Of a DNA stretch of 64,000 bases, positions 45,762 to 54,336 are shown one piece after another. The DNA is from Chryseolinea soli (lineage in GTDB: Bacteria > Bacteroidota > Bacteroidia > Cytophagales > Cyclobacteriaceae): assembly GCF_003589925.1 (NCBI RefSeq), contig NZ_CP032382.1, positions 8,122,001 to 8,186,000 of the forward strand, read 5' to 3'. A model generated the notes under the pieces. The model had not been told where the DNA came from, made no database searches, and was given only the letters and a program-made list of their open reading frames with translations. Made by a program: the position numbers and the translations under genes. How positions within the stretch are numbered: the stretch's first letter is position 1; each line of letters begins with the position of its first letter.

Positions 45762-46151
45762 ATGAGAACTAAAAAGAGAAAGTGGACCCGTTTAAGCGAC
45801 GAAGAAAAGAAGCGGCTAATCGAATTGTATCATTCAAGAGGTGGATGCAAAGATGAATTTTGGCGTCAGTTCATAGATAAGGGCAGTAGAAATCAGGGTC
45901 GGTTATTGAGGTGGATGCGTCAGCTTGGTCTCGAGAAAAAACGTGTTCCAAGGAAACCCTTAAATTTGCGACCTATGGGTAGTAAGAAGAAGGGCAAAAA
46001 AGACTCAGATCAGGCGCTAACAGCCAGGATTAAAGAACTGGAAAAGCAGCTGGAGGATAGCCGACTAAAAGAAGAAGCTTACAGACGGATGATTCAGATA
46101 GCGGAGAAGGATCTCAAAATTGACATCCAAAAAAAGTCCGATACCAAGTAA
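45762..46151 (+). CDS. IS3-family transposase OrfA (DNA-binding part)
   Basis: 129 residues, basic throughout (MRTKKRKWTRLSDEEKKRLI). A helix-turn-helix is followed by a leucine-rich coiled coil (ALTARIKELEKQLEDSRLKE) for multimerisation. Translation can end at its own stop or slip -1 near its end into orfB. OrfA alone normally represses or assists excision. Its codon usage is A-rich compared with flanking genes, in line with recent arrival. Confidence 0.9.
   Translation: MRTKKRKWTRLSDEEKKRLIELYHSRGGCKDEFWRQFIDKGSRNQGRLLRWMRQLGLEKKRVPRKPLNLRPMGSKKKGKKDSDQALTARIKELEKQLEDSRLKEEAYRRMIQIAEKDLKIDIQKKSDTK
46130..46136 (+). other. Programmed -1 frameshift heptamer A AAA AAG
   Basis: In the orfA frame the codons read CAA AAA AAG, giving the slip heptamer with its zero-frame triplets in the right phase. 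From here the -1 frame stays open through to the orfB start at 46160 and beyond, so an OrfAB fusion of about 413 residues would be made. This is the canonical IS3 arrangement. A stimulating stem-loop was not evident. Confidence 0.85.
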
Positions 46152-46159
46152 TCCATCAA

Positions 46160-47002
46160 ATGAAGTTGCGTTACAAACACATCGCCCTGATCCGGCTATG
46201 TCGATTACTTGGTATAACTTCTCAGGCTTATTATCAACATTTCAAACATCAAAACTCTCAGCAGACTACGCTCAAAGTTGTATTGAGCCAGGTATATAAA
46301 ATTAGGGACCGACATCCTCGCATGGGAGGAAGAAAAATTTATCGAATGATACAGTCTTTTTTGCACGAGCACCAAATCAAAATGGGCCGTGATGCATTTT
46401 TTAAGTTGCTAGAAATCAACAACTTATTGGTTGTCCGGAAAAAGAGAAAGGTATTTACGACAAACTCCCAGCACCACTTCCATAAATACCCTAATTTAAT
46501 TAAGCAATGCATTCCAGATCGCGTAAACCAACTTTGGGTAAGTGATATAACTTATTGGAAAATTAATAGTGGATACGTTTATATCAGTTTGATTACGGAT
46601 GCCTATTCGCGAAAAATTATTGGCTATCATGTAGCCAAGACACTGGAAGCTACTGGAACTGTCCAAGCATTAAAAATGGCTCTACGTACAATCCAGACGA
46701 AGCCCATCAGCCTAATCCATCACTCTGACAGGGGTCTGCAATACTGCTGTCGCCAATACACGCAGTTGCTTCGGGATAGCCTGATTCAAATTAGTATGAC
46801 AGAGAATGGAGACCCCTATGAAAATGCTTTGGCTGAGCGTGTGAATGGTATATTAAAAGAAGAGTACCTTAACGAATACTCCGTTCACAATTTGAATCAG
46901 GCCAAGATGACAATGGATTTGGTAGTTAGGCTATATAATGAAGAACGCCCTCATATGAGCTGTGGCTACCAGACTCCTGAAATTATCCATTCAAGATGTT
47001 GA
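46160..47002 (+). CDS. IS3-family transposase OrfB (rve integrase domain)
   Basis: 280 residues. HTH_21-like segment VYKIRDRHPRMGGRKIYRMI is followed by the rve domain: VNQLWVSDITYWKI gives the first Asp, LIHHSDRGLQYCCRQY the second, and ENGDPYENALAERVNGILKE the Glu. The tail LYNEERPHMSCGYQTPE is typical. The DDE triad is complete and the gene intact. It is in the -1 frame relative to orfA. Confidence 0.93.
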   Translation: MKLRYKHIALIRLCRLLGITSQAYYQHFKHQNSQQTTLKVVLSQVYKIRDRHPRMGGRKIYRMIQSFLHEHQIKMGRDAFFKLLEINNLLVVRKKRKVFTTNSQHHFHKYPNLIKQCIPDRVNQLWVSDITYWKINSGYVYISLITDAYSRKIIGYHVAKTLEATGTVQALKMALRTIQTKPISLIHHSDRGLQYCCRQYTQLLRDSLIQISMTENGDPYENALAERVNGILKEEYLNEYSVHNLNQAKMTMDLVVRLYNEERPHMSCGYQTPEIIHSRC

Positions 47003-47070
47003 AATATGGATAACTCTCAAAAGTACATTACTTTGAAAGGTATTCTTGTGGAGTTATCCACATTCCAACA
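46997..47070 (+). terminator. Long imperfect hairpin at the end of orfB
   Basis: Arms 46997-47016 and 47051-47070 match in 18 of 20 positions (core TGGATAACTC and GAGTTATCCA) around a 34-bp loop. It overlaps the orfB stop. It probably protects or ends the transposase transcript, or marks a subterminal transposase site. Confidence 0.5.
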
Positions 47071-47102
47071 TCAAAACACGACAATAGTAATGATGTTAAA
47101 TC

Positions 47103-47127
47103 TGTAAACTTATTTTAGGACGAGACA
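47103..47127 (-). repeat. Right terminal inverted repeat of the IS
   Basis: Read inward from the right end it begins TGTCTCGTCCTAAAATAA and matches the left repeat in 22 of 25 positions. GGT (47128-47130) follows. Confidence 0.9.
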
Positions 47128-47259
47128 GGTCGCTCGAGCGTTCATGGCGCACCCCCACTGCGTCTGGCTTCGAAGTGCCATTAGGTCACGTCGCTCAAAG
47201 GATACACGACACTCGATGGAGGGCTCGCCACGTCGGCTCCAGAGACCGAGCGCATGGTC

Positions 47260-47309
47260 GGTGCCATGAAACGTGAAGATCGATCCGGCTTTCCTATGGC
47301 ACCTTTTTT
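47260..47309 (+). terminator. Possible terminator in the spacer right of the IS
   Basis: GGTGCCAT (47260-47267) and ATGGCACC (47296-47303) pair across 28 bp and are followed by TTTTTT. The loop is long, so the call is weak. The surrounding gene-free stretch (47128-47491) otherwise contains only the REP-like palindrome. Confidence 0.35.
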
Positions 47310-47320
47310 CATCACACCGA

Positions 47321-47346
47321 TAACCCCAGGCTAAAGCCTGGGGTTA
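47321..47346. repeat. REP-like palindrome, second copy
   Basis: Identical in all 26 positions to 45652-45677. It lies 194 bp to the right of the IS end, in the same spacer that the IS interrupted. Confidence 0.75.
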
Positions 47347-47491
47347 TTAAAATCCGAAGTGAATGCCAAAGGATGACTCTCGACTCACATTTTTTTTGTC
47401 GCCCCTTGCAACCTTTTACCTTTCCGCCGGTAATTAGGCAAAGGTGAAACAAACATTAAGGAAAACCCCCTTCTGTCTGAAAAAGAAAGCC

Positions 47492-50164
47492 ATGAACCAA
47501 CCCAGTCCAGAAAAAGCACGGCCGCCTCAGTGGGCCATGCGCTTTTTTCGATGGTTTTGTAACGATCACTTGTCGGAAGCCGTGTTGGGCGACCTGGAGG
47601 AGCTTTATGCCCGCCGGCGTCCTGTCCTTGGAAAAAAGAGGGCGGATTTTCTGTTTGTGATCAACGTGTTGCTCTTCCTCCAGCCTTTTGCGATAAAGAA
47701 AAGATCATCGTCGTCATCCGTAAATCACCTCGCCATGTTTGAAAATTACTTTAAGATTGCCTGGAGAACCATGTCTCGTCAGCGGCTCTACACCGGCATC
47801 AAGATCGGTGGGCTGGCCATTGCCATCGGCACCTGCATTTTAATCACCTTGTTTGTCCGCCGGGAGCTTACTTACGATCAGCATTATCAAAAGGGCGATC
47901 TGGTGTACCGGGTCTATCGCGAAAGTAATCTCCATGGGGAGACCGAACGGGGCGTATACTTCCCGGCTCCTTTTGCCAAAGCCCTCCAGGATGAGTATCC
48001 TGAAATTGAATTGGCGGGCCACTACAATCCGTCAGCAAATGCCGGGGCCGGAGGCAATACGGTAAGGCGCGGAGATGAAATTGAGAGTGCGCACGAAGAA
48101 GGGTTTGTTTATGTAGACCAAGGTTTGGCCGACATCTTTGAACTATCTTTTATTCGCGGCAACGCACAAAAGGTATTGCTTGAACCCAACACCATCGTGA
48201 TCACGCAGCGTATAGCCGACAAATATTTTGCACACGAAGACCCGGTGGGCAAAATCCTGATCCTGAACAATGACGAGACGCAAGTGTACACGATCTCGGG
48301 TGTCGTACAGGATCCTCCCGCCACCACCCACTTTCAATTTAACTTTCTTATTTCCCTTGCCGGGAAGGAATTCTGGAAAGGCGAAAAAACAGCCTGGATG
48401 TCGAGCAATTACTTGGACTATATCCGTGTCAGGCCTGGGACGGACGTTGCCGCGCTGGAAAAGAAGATGGACGCCCTCATCGGCAAATACTTTGTGCCTT
48501 CGGCCGCCGCCAGTGGAGACGATCGCAGCTTGATGGCCTGGGTGAAAAGTCTTCATTTTAAACTACAGCCTGTCCGCGATATCCATTTAAACACGGCGGG
48601 GGTAGGCGACAACCTGCCGCATGGTGACATCCGTTATGCGTGGCTCTTTGGCGCCATCGCGTTTTTTATTCTGACTATCGCTTGCATCAACTTTATCAAT
48701 CTTTCTACGGCGCGGTCGGCCCATCGCGCCAAAGAAGTCGGCCTTCGCAAAGTCGTGGGTTCGCCGAGGAGTCAACTGGTCAACCAGTTTTTGATCGAGT
48801 CGCTGGTCTTCAGTTTTATTTCCTTTGCCCTGGGGCTTGCTTTGGCGCGTACCTCCCTGCCCTCCTTCAATACGCTTCTTGCCAGTCCGCTAACATTTCC
48901 CTGGGAAGCCTGGTGGTTCGTCCCCCTCCTCTTTTTAGGAGCGGTGTTGATCGGCTTTGTCGCCGGGATCTATCCTTCTTTTTATCTTTCTTCCTTCAAG
49001 CCCGTGGACGTGTTGAAAGGCCACACCACGCTAGGCGCCCGGAGCTCCATCCGAAGCCTGCTGGTCGTCTTCCAGTTTAGCATTTCCATCATCCTCATCG
49101 TTGCCACGCTCGTCATCCAGCAACAGATGCATTTCATTCTCACCAAGAAATTAGGATTTGATAAGGACCAGGTGCTTATCCTTCAAGACACGCACACCCT
49201 GGGTGACCAGATCGTTGCATTTAAAAACGAGCTTGTGCAATTACCCAACATAAAAAACGTCACCATCAGTGGCTATCTTCCCCTGGAGGGCGCCGCGCGC
49301 AACGGCAATCCTTTTTGGGCGGAGGGAGCGAAAGAACCGGAAGAAGGCGTCGGTGCACAAATCTGGTCCGTCGATCATGACTATTTACCTACGCTGGGTA
49401 TTGACCTTGTAGCAGGACGAAACTTCAATGTGGAGTTGGCTTCGGATTCACAGGCCGTCATCATCAACCAGACCATGGCCAACGCGCTGAACCTGCATGA
49501 TGCTGTTGGCCGTGCCATCGTCAATCCCTGGAATCAGAAATGGAATGTAATTGGCGTCATGGAAGACTTTCACTTTGAGACATTGAAAAAACATATCGAG
49601 CCTTTGTGCGTCGTCATCGGCCGGAGTTCAAACATCGTGATGGTGAAAGTCGGTTCGAAAGATTTTCAGCGGGCGATCGAATCGGTATCCGGTCTATGGA
49701 AAAAATTCTCGCCACATCAAGTCCTTCGATATACTTTCCTGGATCAACGCTACGCGGCCATGTACGAAGAAGTTCATCGCACACAACAGATTTTCACAGG
49801 CTTTGCCGCGCTGGCCATTCTGTTGGCTTGCCTGGGATTGTTTGCGCTCTCGGCCTTTTTAGCCGAACAACGAAGCAAGGAGATCAGCATCCGGCTGGTC
49901 TTGGGGGCTACGACAGGAAGCATTTTTCAGCTGCTCACACGGAATTTTATGACGCTGCTTTTTATCGCTCTGGTTATTGCCACGCCGCTAGCCTGGTATA
50001 TGATGCAACGTTGGCTGGAAGATTATGTATATAAAATCTCCATTTCCTGGAGCACGTTCGCCGTGGCGGGATTGGTGTCTGCGGTGATCGCTTTGTTCAC
50101 CGTCAGTTATCACACGATTCGGGCGGCATTGGCGAATCCGGCTAGCCGGTTGCGGTCTGAGTGA
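47492..50164 (+). CDS. MacB/FtsX-type ABC transporter permease with N-terminal extension
   Basis: 890 residues. Residues 1-75 form a permease-prefix domain (FFRWFCNDHLSEAVLGDLEELY), then FENYFKIAWRTMSRQRLYTG leads to the first helix, a large periplasmic MacB domain (about 115-310), three helices (about 350-450), an LKGHTTLGARSSIRSLLVVF helix, a second periplasmic domain and three last helices (from about 780). The order fits duplicated FtsX permeases of macrolide/peptide export. No ATPase gene is adjacent. A GTG start at 47444 is also open; the ATG at 47492 is preferred. Confidence 0.85.
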   Translation: MNQPSPEKARPPQWAMRFFRWFCNDHLSEAVLGDLEELYARRRPVLGKKRADFLFVINVLLFLQPFAIKKRSSSSSVNHLAMFENYFKIAWRTMSRQRLYTGIKIGGLAIAIGTCILITLFVRRELTYDQHYQKGDLVYRVYRESNLHGETERGVYFPAPFAKALQDEYPEIELAGHYNPSANAGAGGNTVRRGDEIESAHEEGFVYVDQGLADIFELSFIRGNAQKVLLEPNTIVITQRIADKYFAHEDPVGKILILNNDETQVYTISGVVQDPPATTHFQFNFLISLAGKEFWKGEKTAWMSSNYLDYIRVRPGTDVAALEKKMDALIGKYFVPSAAASGDDRSLMAWVKSLHFKLQPVRDIHLNTAGVGDNLPHGDIRYAWLFGAIAFFILTIACINFINLSTARSAHRAKEVGLRKVVGSPRSQLVNQFLIESLVFSFISFALGLALARTSLPSFNTLLASPLTFPWEAWWFVPLLFLGAVLIGFVAGIYPSFYLSSFKPVDVLKGHTTLGARSSIRSLLVVFQFSISIILIVATLVIQQQMHFILTKKLGFDKDQVLILQDTHTLGDQIVAFKNELVQLPNIKNVTISGYLPLEGAARNGNPFWAEGAKEPEEGVGAQIWSVDHDYLPTLGIDLVAGRNFNVELASDSQAVIINQTMANALNLHDAVGRAIVNPWNQKWNVIGVMEDFHFETLKKHIEPLCVVIGRSSNIVMVKVGSKDFQRAIESVSGLWKKFSPHQVLRYTFLDQRYAAMYEEVHRTQQIFTGFAALAILLACLGLFALSAFLAEQRSKEISIRLVLGATTGSIFQLLTRNFMTLLFIALVIATPLAWYMMQRWLEDYVYKISISWSTFAVAGLVSAVIALFTVSYHTIRAALANPASRLRSE

Positions 50165-50195
50165 ATGGGGACTTGGAAAGTTAACGCACGAGGTC

Positions 50196-50765
50196 TCATT
50201 GAATTTTCGATTGATTCCGAAAGTTGTATTTCATGATGTATTCCAACAGCATTTTCTTTTTCGATCTTTCTTTCATGAATTCCGCCAGCAACTCGGGATC
50301 GGTTTCCAAGATCTTTTTTGCCAGTCGTTTGTTGAGCAGGTAGATCGCGCCGGTGTTGTAGTTGATGATGACCCGATCGGAATACGGAATGAGTGTGAAA
50401 CCAACACCCTTTTCCTGGAAATAACAGTAACGCCCCAGCACGGTTATTTCGGGATATCTATTCCATCGGGCGTATAGGTGCTTGCCGTCACTATACCCCC
50501 ATATGGTTTTCCGTTTGATCTTTTTCTTTTCGCCGGTCCGGTCGGTCCAGAATCGCTTGCCGTCAAAAGTGTAATGATCGACAATGGCAGGGCTATTGTA
50601 TTTAAATTCTTCAAAAGAAGTATAAATACCCGGCTTATAACTATTGGCCCGAATGATGTAACTTGCTTTTCTGTTCAGGGAGTCGTTTGCGATTTGGGAA
50701 AATGTATCGGCACAGATAACACTCATGGCGCAAGCGAAAAAAATTGATTTCCTGTTCGATATCAT
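50196..50765 (-). CDS. Secreted hypothetical protein
   Basis: 189 residues with leader SIFFACAMSVICADTFSQ. KASYIIRANSYKPGIYTSFE, RKTIWGYSDGKHLYARWNRY, and YCYFQEKGVGFTLIPYSDRV give a mixed beta-rich fold. The last 35 residues are basic and helical (RSKKKMLLEYIMKYNFRNQS). No family recognised. It is convergent with the permease gene and divergent from the Crp-like gene. Confidence 0.6.
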   Translation of the reverse strand: MISNRKSIFFACAMSVICADTFSQIANDSLNRKASYIIRANSYKPGIYTSFEEFKYNSPAIVDHYTFDGKRFWTDRTGEKKKIKRKTIWGYSDGKHLYARWNRYPEITVLGRYCYFQEKGVGFTLIPYSDRVIINYNTGAIYLLNKRLAKKILETDPELLAEFMKERSKKKMLLEYIMKYNFRNQSKIQ

Positions 50766-50893
50766 GTGGACTGAAATTGTGACATGCGAAGTAACGACAC
50801 GTCTACACAGGGTAAAAGTAATTTAATTTTCAGTTTGAAACCAAATGCGCAACCAGAACCAAAGCCCGATCCGTTCCGTATTGTTCTAATACC

Positions 50894-51481
50894 ATGAAAC
50901 CCTCTCCCGAATCCAACGCAACCTTTCGAAAACACCTGGAGCAATTCATCAAAATCGACGACGCGGAGTTCGAAGGGATCCTTGCTTACTTCTCGCCCAA
51001 GAAACTGGAAAAACACCAACTCCTCATCCGCGCCGGCGACGCCGTGCATCACACCTACTGGACAAAGAAGGGATTTCTCACCTCCACCTTCACCGCGCCC
51101 GACGGCAAAGAACACATCATCCAGTTTTCCGACGAGGGCTGCTGGATCACCGATCAAAACGCCTTCTACCATCACGCGAAAGCCATCTTCAATATCTCCG
51201 CCGTGGAAGACTCCGAATTGCTGAGCCTCTCCTTCGAAAACCGTGAAAAGCTGTGTGCCACCTTTCATAAAATGGAACATTTCTTTCGGAAAAAGGCGAA
51301 CGACAGCTTCACCAAACAACAGAAAAGGCTCCTCACCTACCTCACGTCCGATTCCCAGCAGCGCTACGAACTCCTGCTCCAGGAATACCCCCGGCTCATG
51401 CAACGATTGTCCAAAAAAACCGTAGCGGCCTACCTGGGCGTGTCCCGCGAAACGTTGAGCCGGTTTACAAAGAAAGGGTGA
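50894..51481 (+). CDS. Crp/Fnr-family transcription regulator
   Basis: 195 residues: an N-terminal cNMP-binding-like barrel (LEKHQLLIRAGDAVHHTYWT, APDGKEHIIQFSDEGCWI), a long helix (MEHFFRKKANDSFTKQQKRL) and an HTH near the end (SKKTVAAYLGVSRETLSR). No cysteines for an iron-sulfur cluster are grouped at the N-terminus. It belongs to the short Bacteroidota Crp-like group whose ligand is unknown. Downstream genes for SnoaL-like and AraC proteins may be its targets. Confidence 0.88.
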   Translation: MKPSPESNATFRKHLEQFIKIDDAEFEGILAYFSPKKLEKHQLLIRAGDAVHHTYWTKKGFLTSTFTAPDGKEHIIQFSDEGCWITDQNAFYHHAKAIFNISAVEDSELLSLSFENREKLCATFHKMEHFFRKKANDSFTKQQKRLLTYLTSDSQQRYELLLQEYPRLMQRLSKKTVAAYLGVSRETLSRFTKKG

Positions 51482-51553
51482 TCTCAAATTAGTGACATAG
51501 ATCACTTTTTAGCAGATCCCCATGGCGGATTTTTACATAAAAAAACAAACGCC

Positions 51554-52021
51554 ATGAAAAAAATCGAAAAAGCCATCTTTGCCCTGTTAGCCCTGGGATG
51601 CTCATTTGCACACGCCCAATCCGGGAACATTTCCCTGGAAGAAGCCAAAAAAGCGATCGCCGCCAGCAACGCTATTTATTTTGAGTCTTTTGCCAAGAAC
51701 GACCCCTCCATTTTTGTGAACCGCTACGCCAAAGACGCCTGCATCCTCGCCCCCAACGCTCCCGCCATGTGTGGCCGGGAAGCGGCTGCACAGTTCTTTA
51801 AAACAGCCTATGAAGAATTCGGTCTCAAAAACGGCAAGTTCATTACGACCGCTGTCTATGGCGACGGAAAAGAATACGTGACAGAAGAAGGCCTCTGGCA
51901 ATCGTTCGACGCTCAAGGCAAGCTGTTTGACGATGGCAAATTTCTCGTGCTCTGGAAAAAGACCGAAGAAGGTTGGAAAATGTATCGCGATTCGTTTAGC
52001 AGCAACCGGGTTCAACAATAA
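51554..52021 (+). CDS. Secreted SnoaL/DUF4440-like protein
   Basis: 155 residues with leader IFALLALGCSFAHAQ. YFESFAKNDPSIFVNRYAKD, CILAPNAPAMCGREAAAQFF and FLVLWKKTEEGWKMYRDSF form the cone-shaped NTF2/SnoaL-like fold. Whether it has isomerase activity is unknown. It lies 5 bp upstream of the AraC gene, so they are coexpressed, and 72 bp after the Crp-like gene. Confidence 0.75.
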   Translation: MKKIEKAIFALLALGCSFAHAQSGNISLEEAKKAIAASNAIYFESFAKNDPSIFVNRYAKDACILAPNAPAMCGREAAAQFFKTAYEEFGLKNGKFITTAVYGDGKEYVTEEGLWQSFDAQGKLFDDGKFLVLWKKTEEGWKMYRDSFSSNRVQQ

Positions 52022-52026
52022 GCAAT

Positions 52027-52839
52027 ATGTTCACCGAGATCCGTCCACAGGAAGCGCTGAAACAATATGTAAAGCGCTTCTATTATTATGATGCACCATC
52101 GGCCCACGCGTTCGACGACCTGGTGTTTCCCAGCGGAAACCTGGAGCTCATCTTTAACCTGGGCAACGGGCTTTGGAAAACCAAAAAAGACGAAGCCTTT
52201 TATACGACCCCCGCTGTCGAGTTGTGGGGACAAATCACCAAACCCTTGGAAGTGCGATCGGTGGGAAAGAATTTTATGTTGGGGGTCCGGTTTCATCCGC
52301 ATACCGCGGCGTATTTCTTTGACGAAGACATCTCCGTCTTCAACAATGAGATCACCAACGCCGTTGACGTCTTTGGACCATCGCTCAACAATCTACACGA
52401 ACTGTTGCTGACCTTCACAGACCCCAAAGATCGAATTGCCATGCTCGAAAATTATTTATTGAACCGGCTGGCCGCGTCGGAGAAAAAGCATGCCCGCATC
52501 CGGTTGGTGGAAGCCATCGCCAACGGTTTGAAAAATCATGCGGAGGGTGAACGCATCGGCAGGGTTTCCGAACGGAACAAAATTTCGCCGCGGTACGTCC
52601 ACCGACTGTTTTCGCAGTACACGGGCCTCACACCCAAGCTGTTTTGCCAGATCAACCGGTTTCAATACAGCTTGCAGCTCATGCAAGGCGGCGATCAAAA
52701 AATGACCAGCGTCGGCTACGACTCCGGATACTTCGACCAGTCGCACTTTATCCGCGAATTCAAATCATTCACCGGGCTCACGCCGAGCTCATTTTCCACA
52801 CAGGCCACACCGATCAATCAAATTTTAAGCAATATTTAG
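52027..52839 (+). CDS. AraC-family transcription regulator (DUF6597 N-terminus)
   Basis: 270 residues. The N-terminal half (PQEALKQYVKRFYYYDAP, VFPSGNLELIFNLGNGLW) is a DUF6597-type domain; residues 165-265 carry two HTH motifs (GRVSERNKISPRYVHRLFSQ, then VGYDSGYFDQSHFIREFKSF and TGLTPSSF). The second recognition motif YFDQSHFIREFK is a standard AraC signature. It forms a unit with the secreted SnoaL-like gene. Confidence 0.88.
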   Translation: MFTEIRPQEALKQYVKRFYYYDAPSAHAFDDLVFPSGNLELIFNLGNGLWKTKKDEAFYTTPAVELWGQITKPLEVRSVGKNFMLGVRFHPHTAAYFFDEDISVFNNEITNAVDVFGPSLNNLHELLLTFTDPKDRIAMLENYLLNRLAASEKKHARIRLVEAIANGLKNHAEGERIGRVSERNKISPRYVHRLFSQYTGLTPKLFCQINRFQYSLQLMQGGDQKMTSVGYDSGYFDQSHFIREFKSFTGLTPSSFSTQATPINQILSNI

Positions 52840-52920
52840 ACTGTTCCGATTTATACAATTCCAGGCCGCTCATCGAATCTAATTTTACAGCAGTTAAAAC
52901 AAACTAAAAAGTCAAACAAG

Positions 52921-53307
52921 ATGAGAGCACCTAGAAAAGCAGAAGAAGTTCACGCCACACTGGCTAACGCCTTCAACACCGGAAATGTCGACGTTGTCAT
53001 GAGCATGTATGATGTTTCAGGCATTATTGTTCCTGAGCCCGGAAAACCCGTGTCGGGGCATGCAAAATTTGAAGAAGCCATAAAAGGCATCTTATCCATC
53101 AAGGGCAAAATGGAAATCAAAACCGTGTATTGCCTGCAAACCGGGAATATCGCCGTGGGCCGCTCCGAGTGGAACATCACCGACAACGGCGACGTGAAGA
53201 TCAGCGCCAAGGGCATCGAAGTGATGAAGCAACAACCCGATGGCAGCTGGAAGATCGTTGTCGATCACGCGTTTGGCGCGGAGGCCGGGCTGGTCGTGGC
53301 TTCGTGA
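52921..53307 (+). CDS. SnoaL/DUF4440-like protein (cytoplasmic)
   Basis: 128 residues, no leader: RKAEEVHATLANAFNTGNVD, VMSMYDVSGIIVPEPGKPVS, HAKFEEAIKGILSI and GDVKISAKGIEVMKQQPDGS. NTF2-like fold with a ketosteroid isomerase-like profile. It lies 81 bp after the AraC gene and ends in a strong bidirectional terminator. Substrate unknown. Confidence 0.75.
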   Translation: MRAPRKAEEVHATLANAFNTGNVDVVMSMYDVSGIIVPEPGKPVSGHAKFEEAIKGILSIKGKMEIKTVYCLQTGNIAVGRSEWNITDNGDVKISAKGIEVMKQQPDGSWKIVVDHAFGAEAGLVVAS

Positions 53308-53316
53308 TGCCGCAAG

Positions 53317-53351
53317 TACAAAATGACCGGTCGCGCGCCGGTCATTTTGTA
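53317..53351 (+). terminator. Strong stem-loop terminator
   Basis: TACAAAATGACCGG (53317-53330) and CCGGTCATTTTGTA (53338-53351) pair over 14 bp around a 7-base loop, followed by a T-rich stretch. It starts 9 bp after the SnoaL-like gene stop. Confidence 0.85.
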
Positions 53352-53485
53352 TTTCAATTTATGCTCACAACGCGCAACGGAAGTATACATTTTACGTTCT
53401 CCGAAGAAGCATCCGGCTGGAGAACACATAAATGATTTTCCGGATCACGGCTGAACATTCAAAATAAAAATTTAATCTTTATCCT

Positions 53486-54259
53486 ATGAAAAATAGATTT
53501 GACGATTTCCTGAAACTACATCACCAACCCGAGCCTCTGCTCATCGGCAATGCCTGGAATGTTCAAAGCGCCAAAGTCTTTGAACAGCATCAACTTAAAG
53601 CGCTGGCCACCTCCAGTGCGGCCGTAGCGGAAACGTTGGGCTTTGCGGATGGTCAGGGAATGGGCCTCGAAGATTATCTCTTTGTTATAAAACGCATTAC
53701 CTCCTCCGTCTCCCTCCCCTTATCGGTCGATTTTGAAGCCGGCTATGGAGACACACCGGAAGAAATCGCCGCCGCCATTACCCGGCTGAGCGAACTCGGT
53801 GTCGTGGGCATCAACATTGAAGACTCGGTCGTGGTGAATGGAAAAAGGAGCATCGTCGATGCCGGAGCCTTTGCGGAAAAATTAAAACGCATTGTCAAGC
53901 TGTTAGAAACAGTAAACATAAAAATGTTCATCAATGTGCGGTCCGATTCCTTTTTGCTCGCCTTACCGAATGCACTGGAAGACGCCTTGTCGCGGATAGA
54001 CGCTTATCAAAACACCGGCGTGCACGGAATATTCCTTCCTTGCATCAAAAACATCGAGGACATCGCCAAGGTGACAGGGCGTTCGAAGCTTCCCATCAAC
54101 GTCATGTGCATCCCAGGCCTGCCCGATTTTAAAAGCCTGCAAAGCGCCGGTGTGAAGCGGATCAGCATGGGACCTTTTTTGAATCTCAATATTTATCAGA
54201 AATTAGGAACGGCCACCGACAAAATATTGGCCGATGGAAGCTTTAACAGCCTCTTCTAG
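53486..54259 (+). CDS. Isocitrate lyase/PEP mutase-superfamily enzyme
   Basis: 257 residues of the PEP mutase/ICL fold: LLIGNAWNVQSAKVFEQHQL, ATSSAAVAETLGFADGQG, LPLSVDFEAGYGDTPEEIAA (Asp-x-Glu metal site), VVGINIEDSVVVNGKRSIVD and INVMCIPGLPDFKSL. Such enzymes cut or rearrange C-C or C-P bonds of oxaloacetate-, phosphonate- or methylisocitrate-like compounds. No phosphonate genes are nearby, so oxaloacetate or 2-methylisocitrate-like lyase activity is possible. Followed by a terminator facing the permease gene. Confidence 0.8.
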   Translation: MKNRFDDFLKLHHQPEPLLIGNAWNVQSAKVFEQHQLKALATSSAAVAETLGFADGQGMGLEDYLFVIKRITSSVSLPLSVDFEAGYGDTPEEIAAAITRLSELGVVGINIEDSVVVNGKRSIVDAGAFAEKLKRIVKLLETVNIKMFINVRSDSFLLALPNALEDALSRIDAYQNTGVHGIFLPCIKNIEDIAKVTGRSKLPINVMCIPGLPDFKSLQSAGVKRISMGPFLNLNIYQKLGTATDKILADGSFNSLF

Positions 54260-54294
54260 GCGGCTATTCCCGTGTCACCTAGTCAACCGGTCTA

Positions 54295-54322
54295 AACCCT
54301 TGAAACTCCGGTCTCAAGGGTT
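54295..54322. terminator. Bidirectional hairpin between convergent genes
   Basis: AACCCTTGA (54295-54303) pairs with TCAAGGGTT (54314-54322) around ten bases. It lies between the ends of the PEP mutase-like (+) and permease (-) genes. Confidence 0.6.
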
Positions 54323-54336
54323 CATTCCGTTAGGCG

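Larger units (their letters stand above)
45718..47127 (+). mobile_element. Complete IS3-family insertion sequence (1410 bp)
   Basis: Terminal inverted repeats of 25 bp (45718-45742 and 47103-47127) match in 22 positions and start TGTCTTGTCC versus TGTCTCGTCC. GGT lies directly outside both ends, a 3-bp target-site duplication as expected for IS3-type elements. Inside are orfA and orfB in overlapping frames with a correctly phased A AAA AAG slip site. The DDE residues are all present, so the element may still be active. It has inserted in a REP-rich spacer. Confidence 0.92.

Noticed and set aside
47128..47491. Hidden gene between the IS and the permease
   Set aside because: Only the REP-like palindrome and a weak hairpin were found; no frame has a coherent protein.
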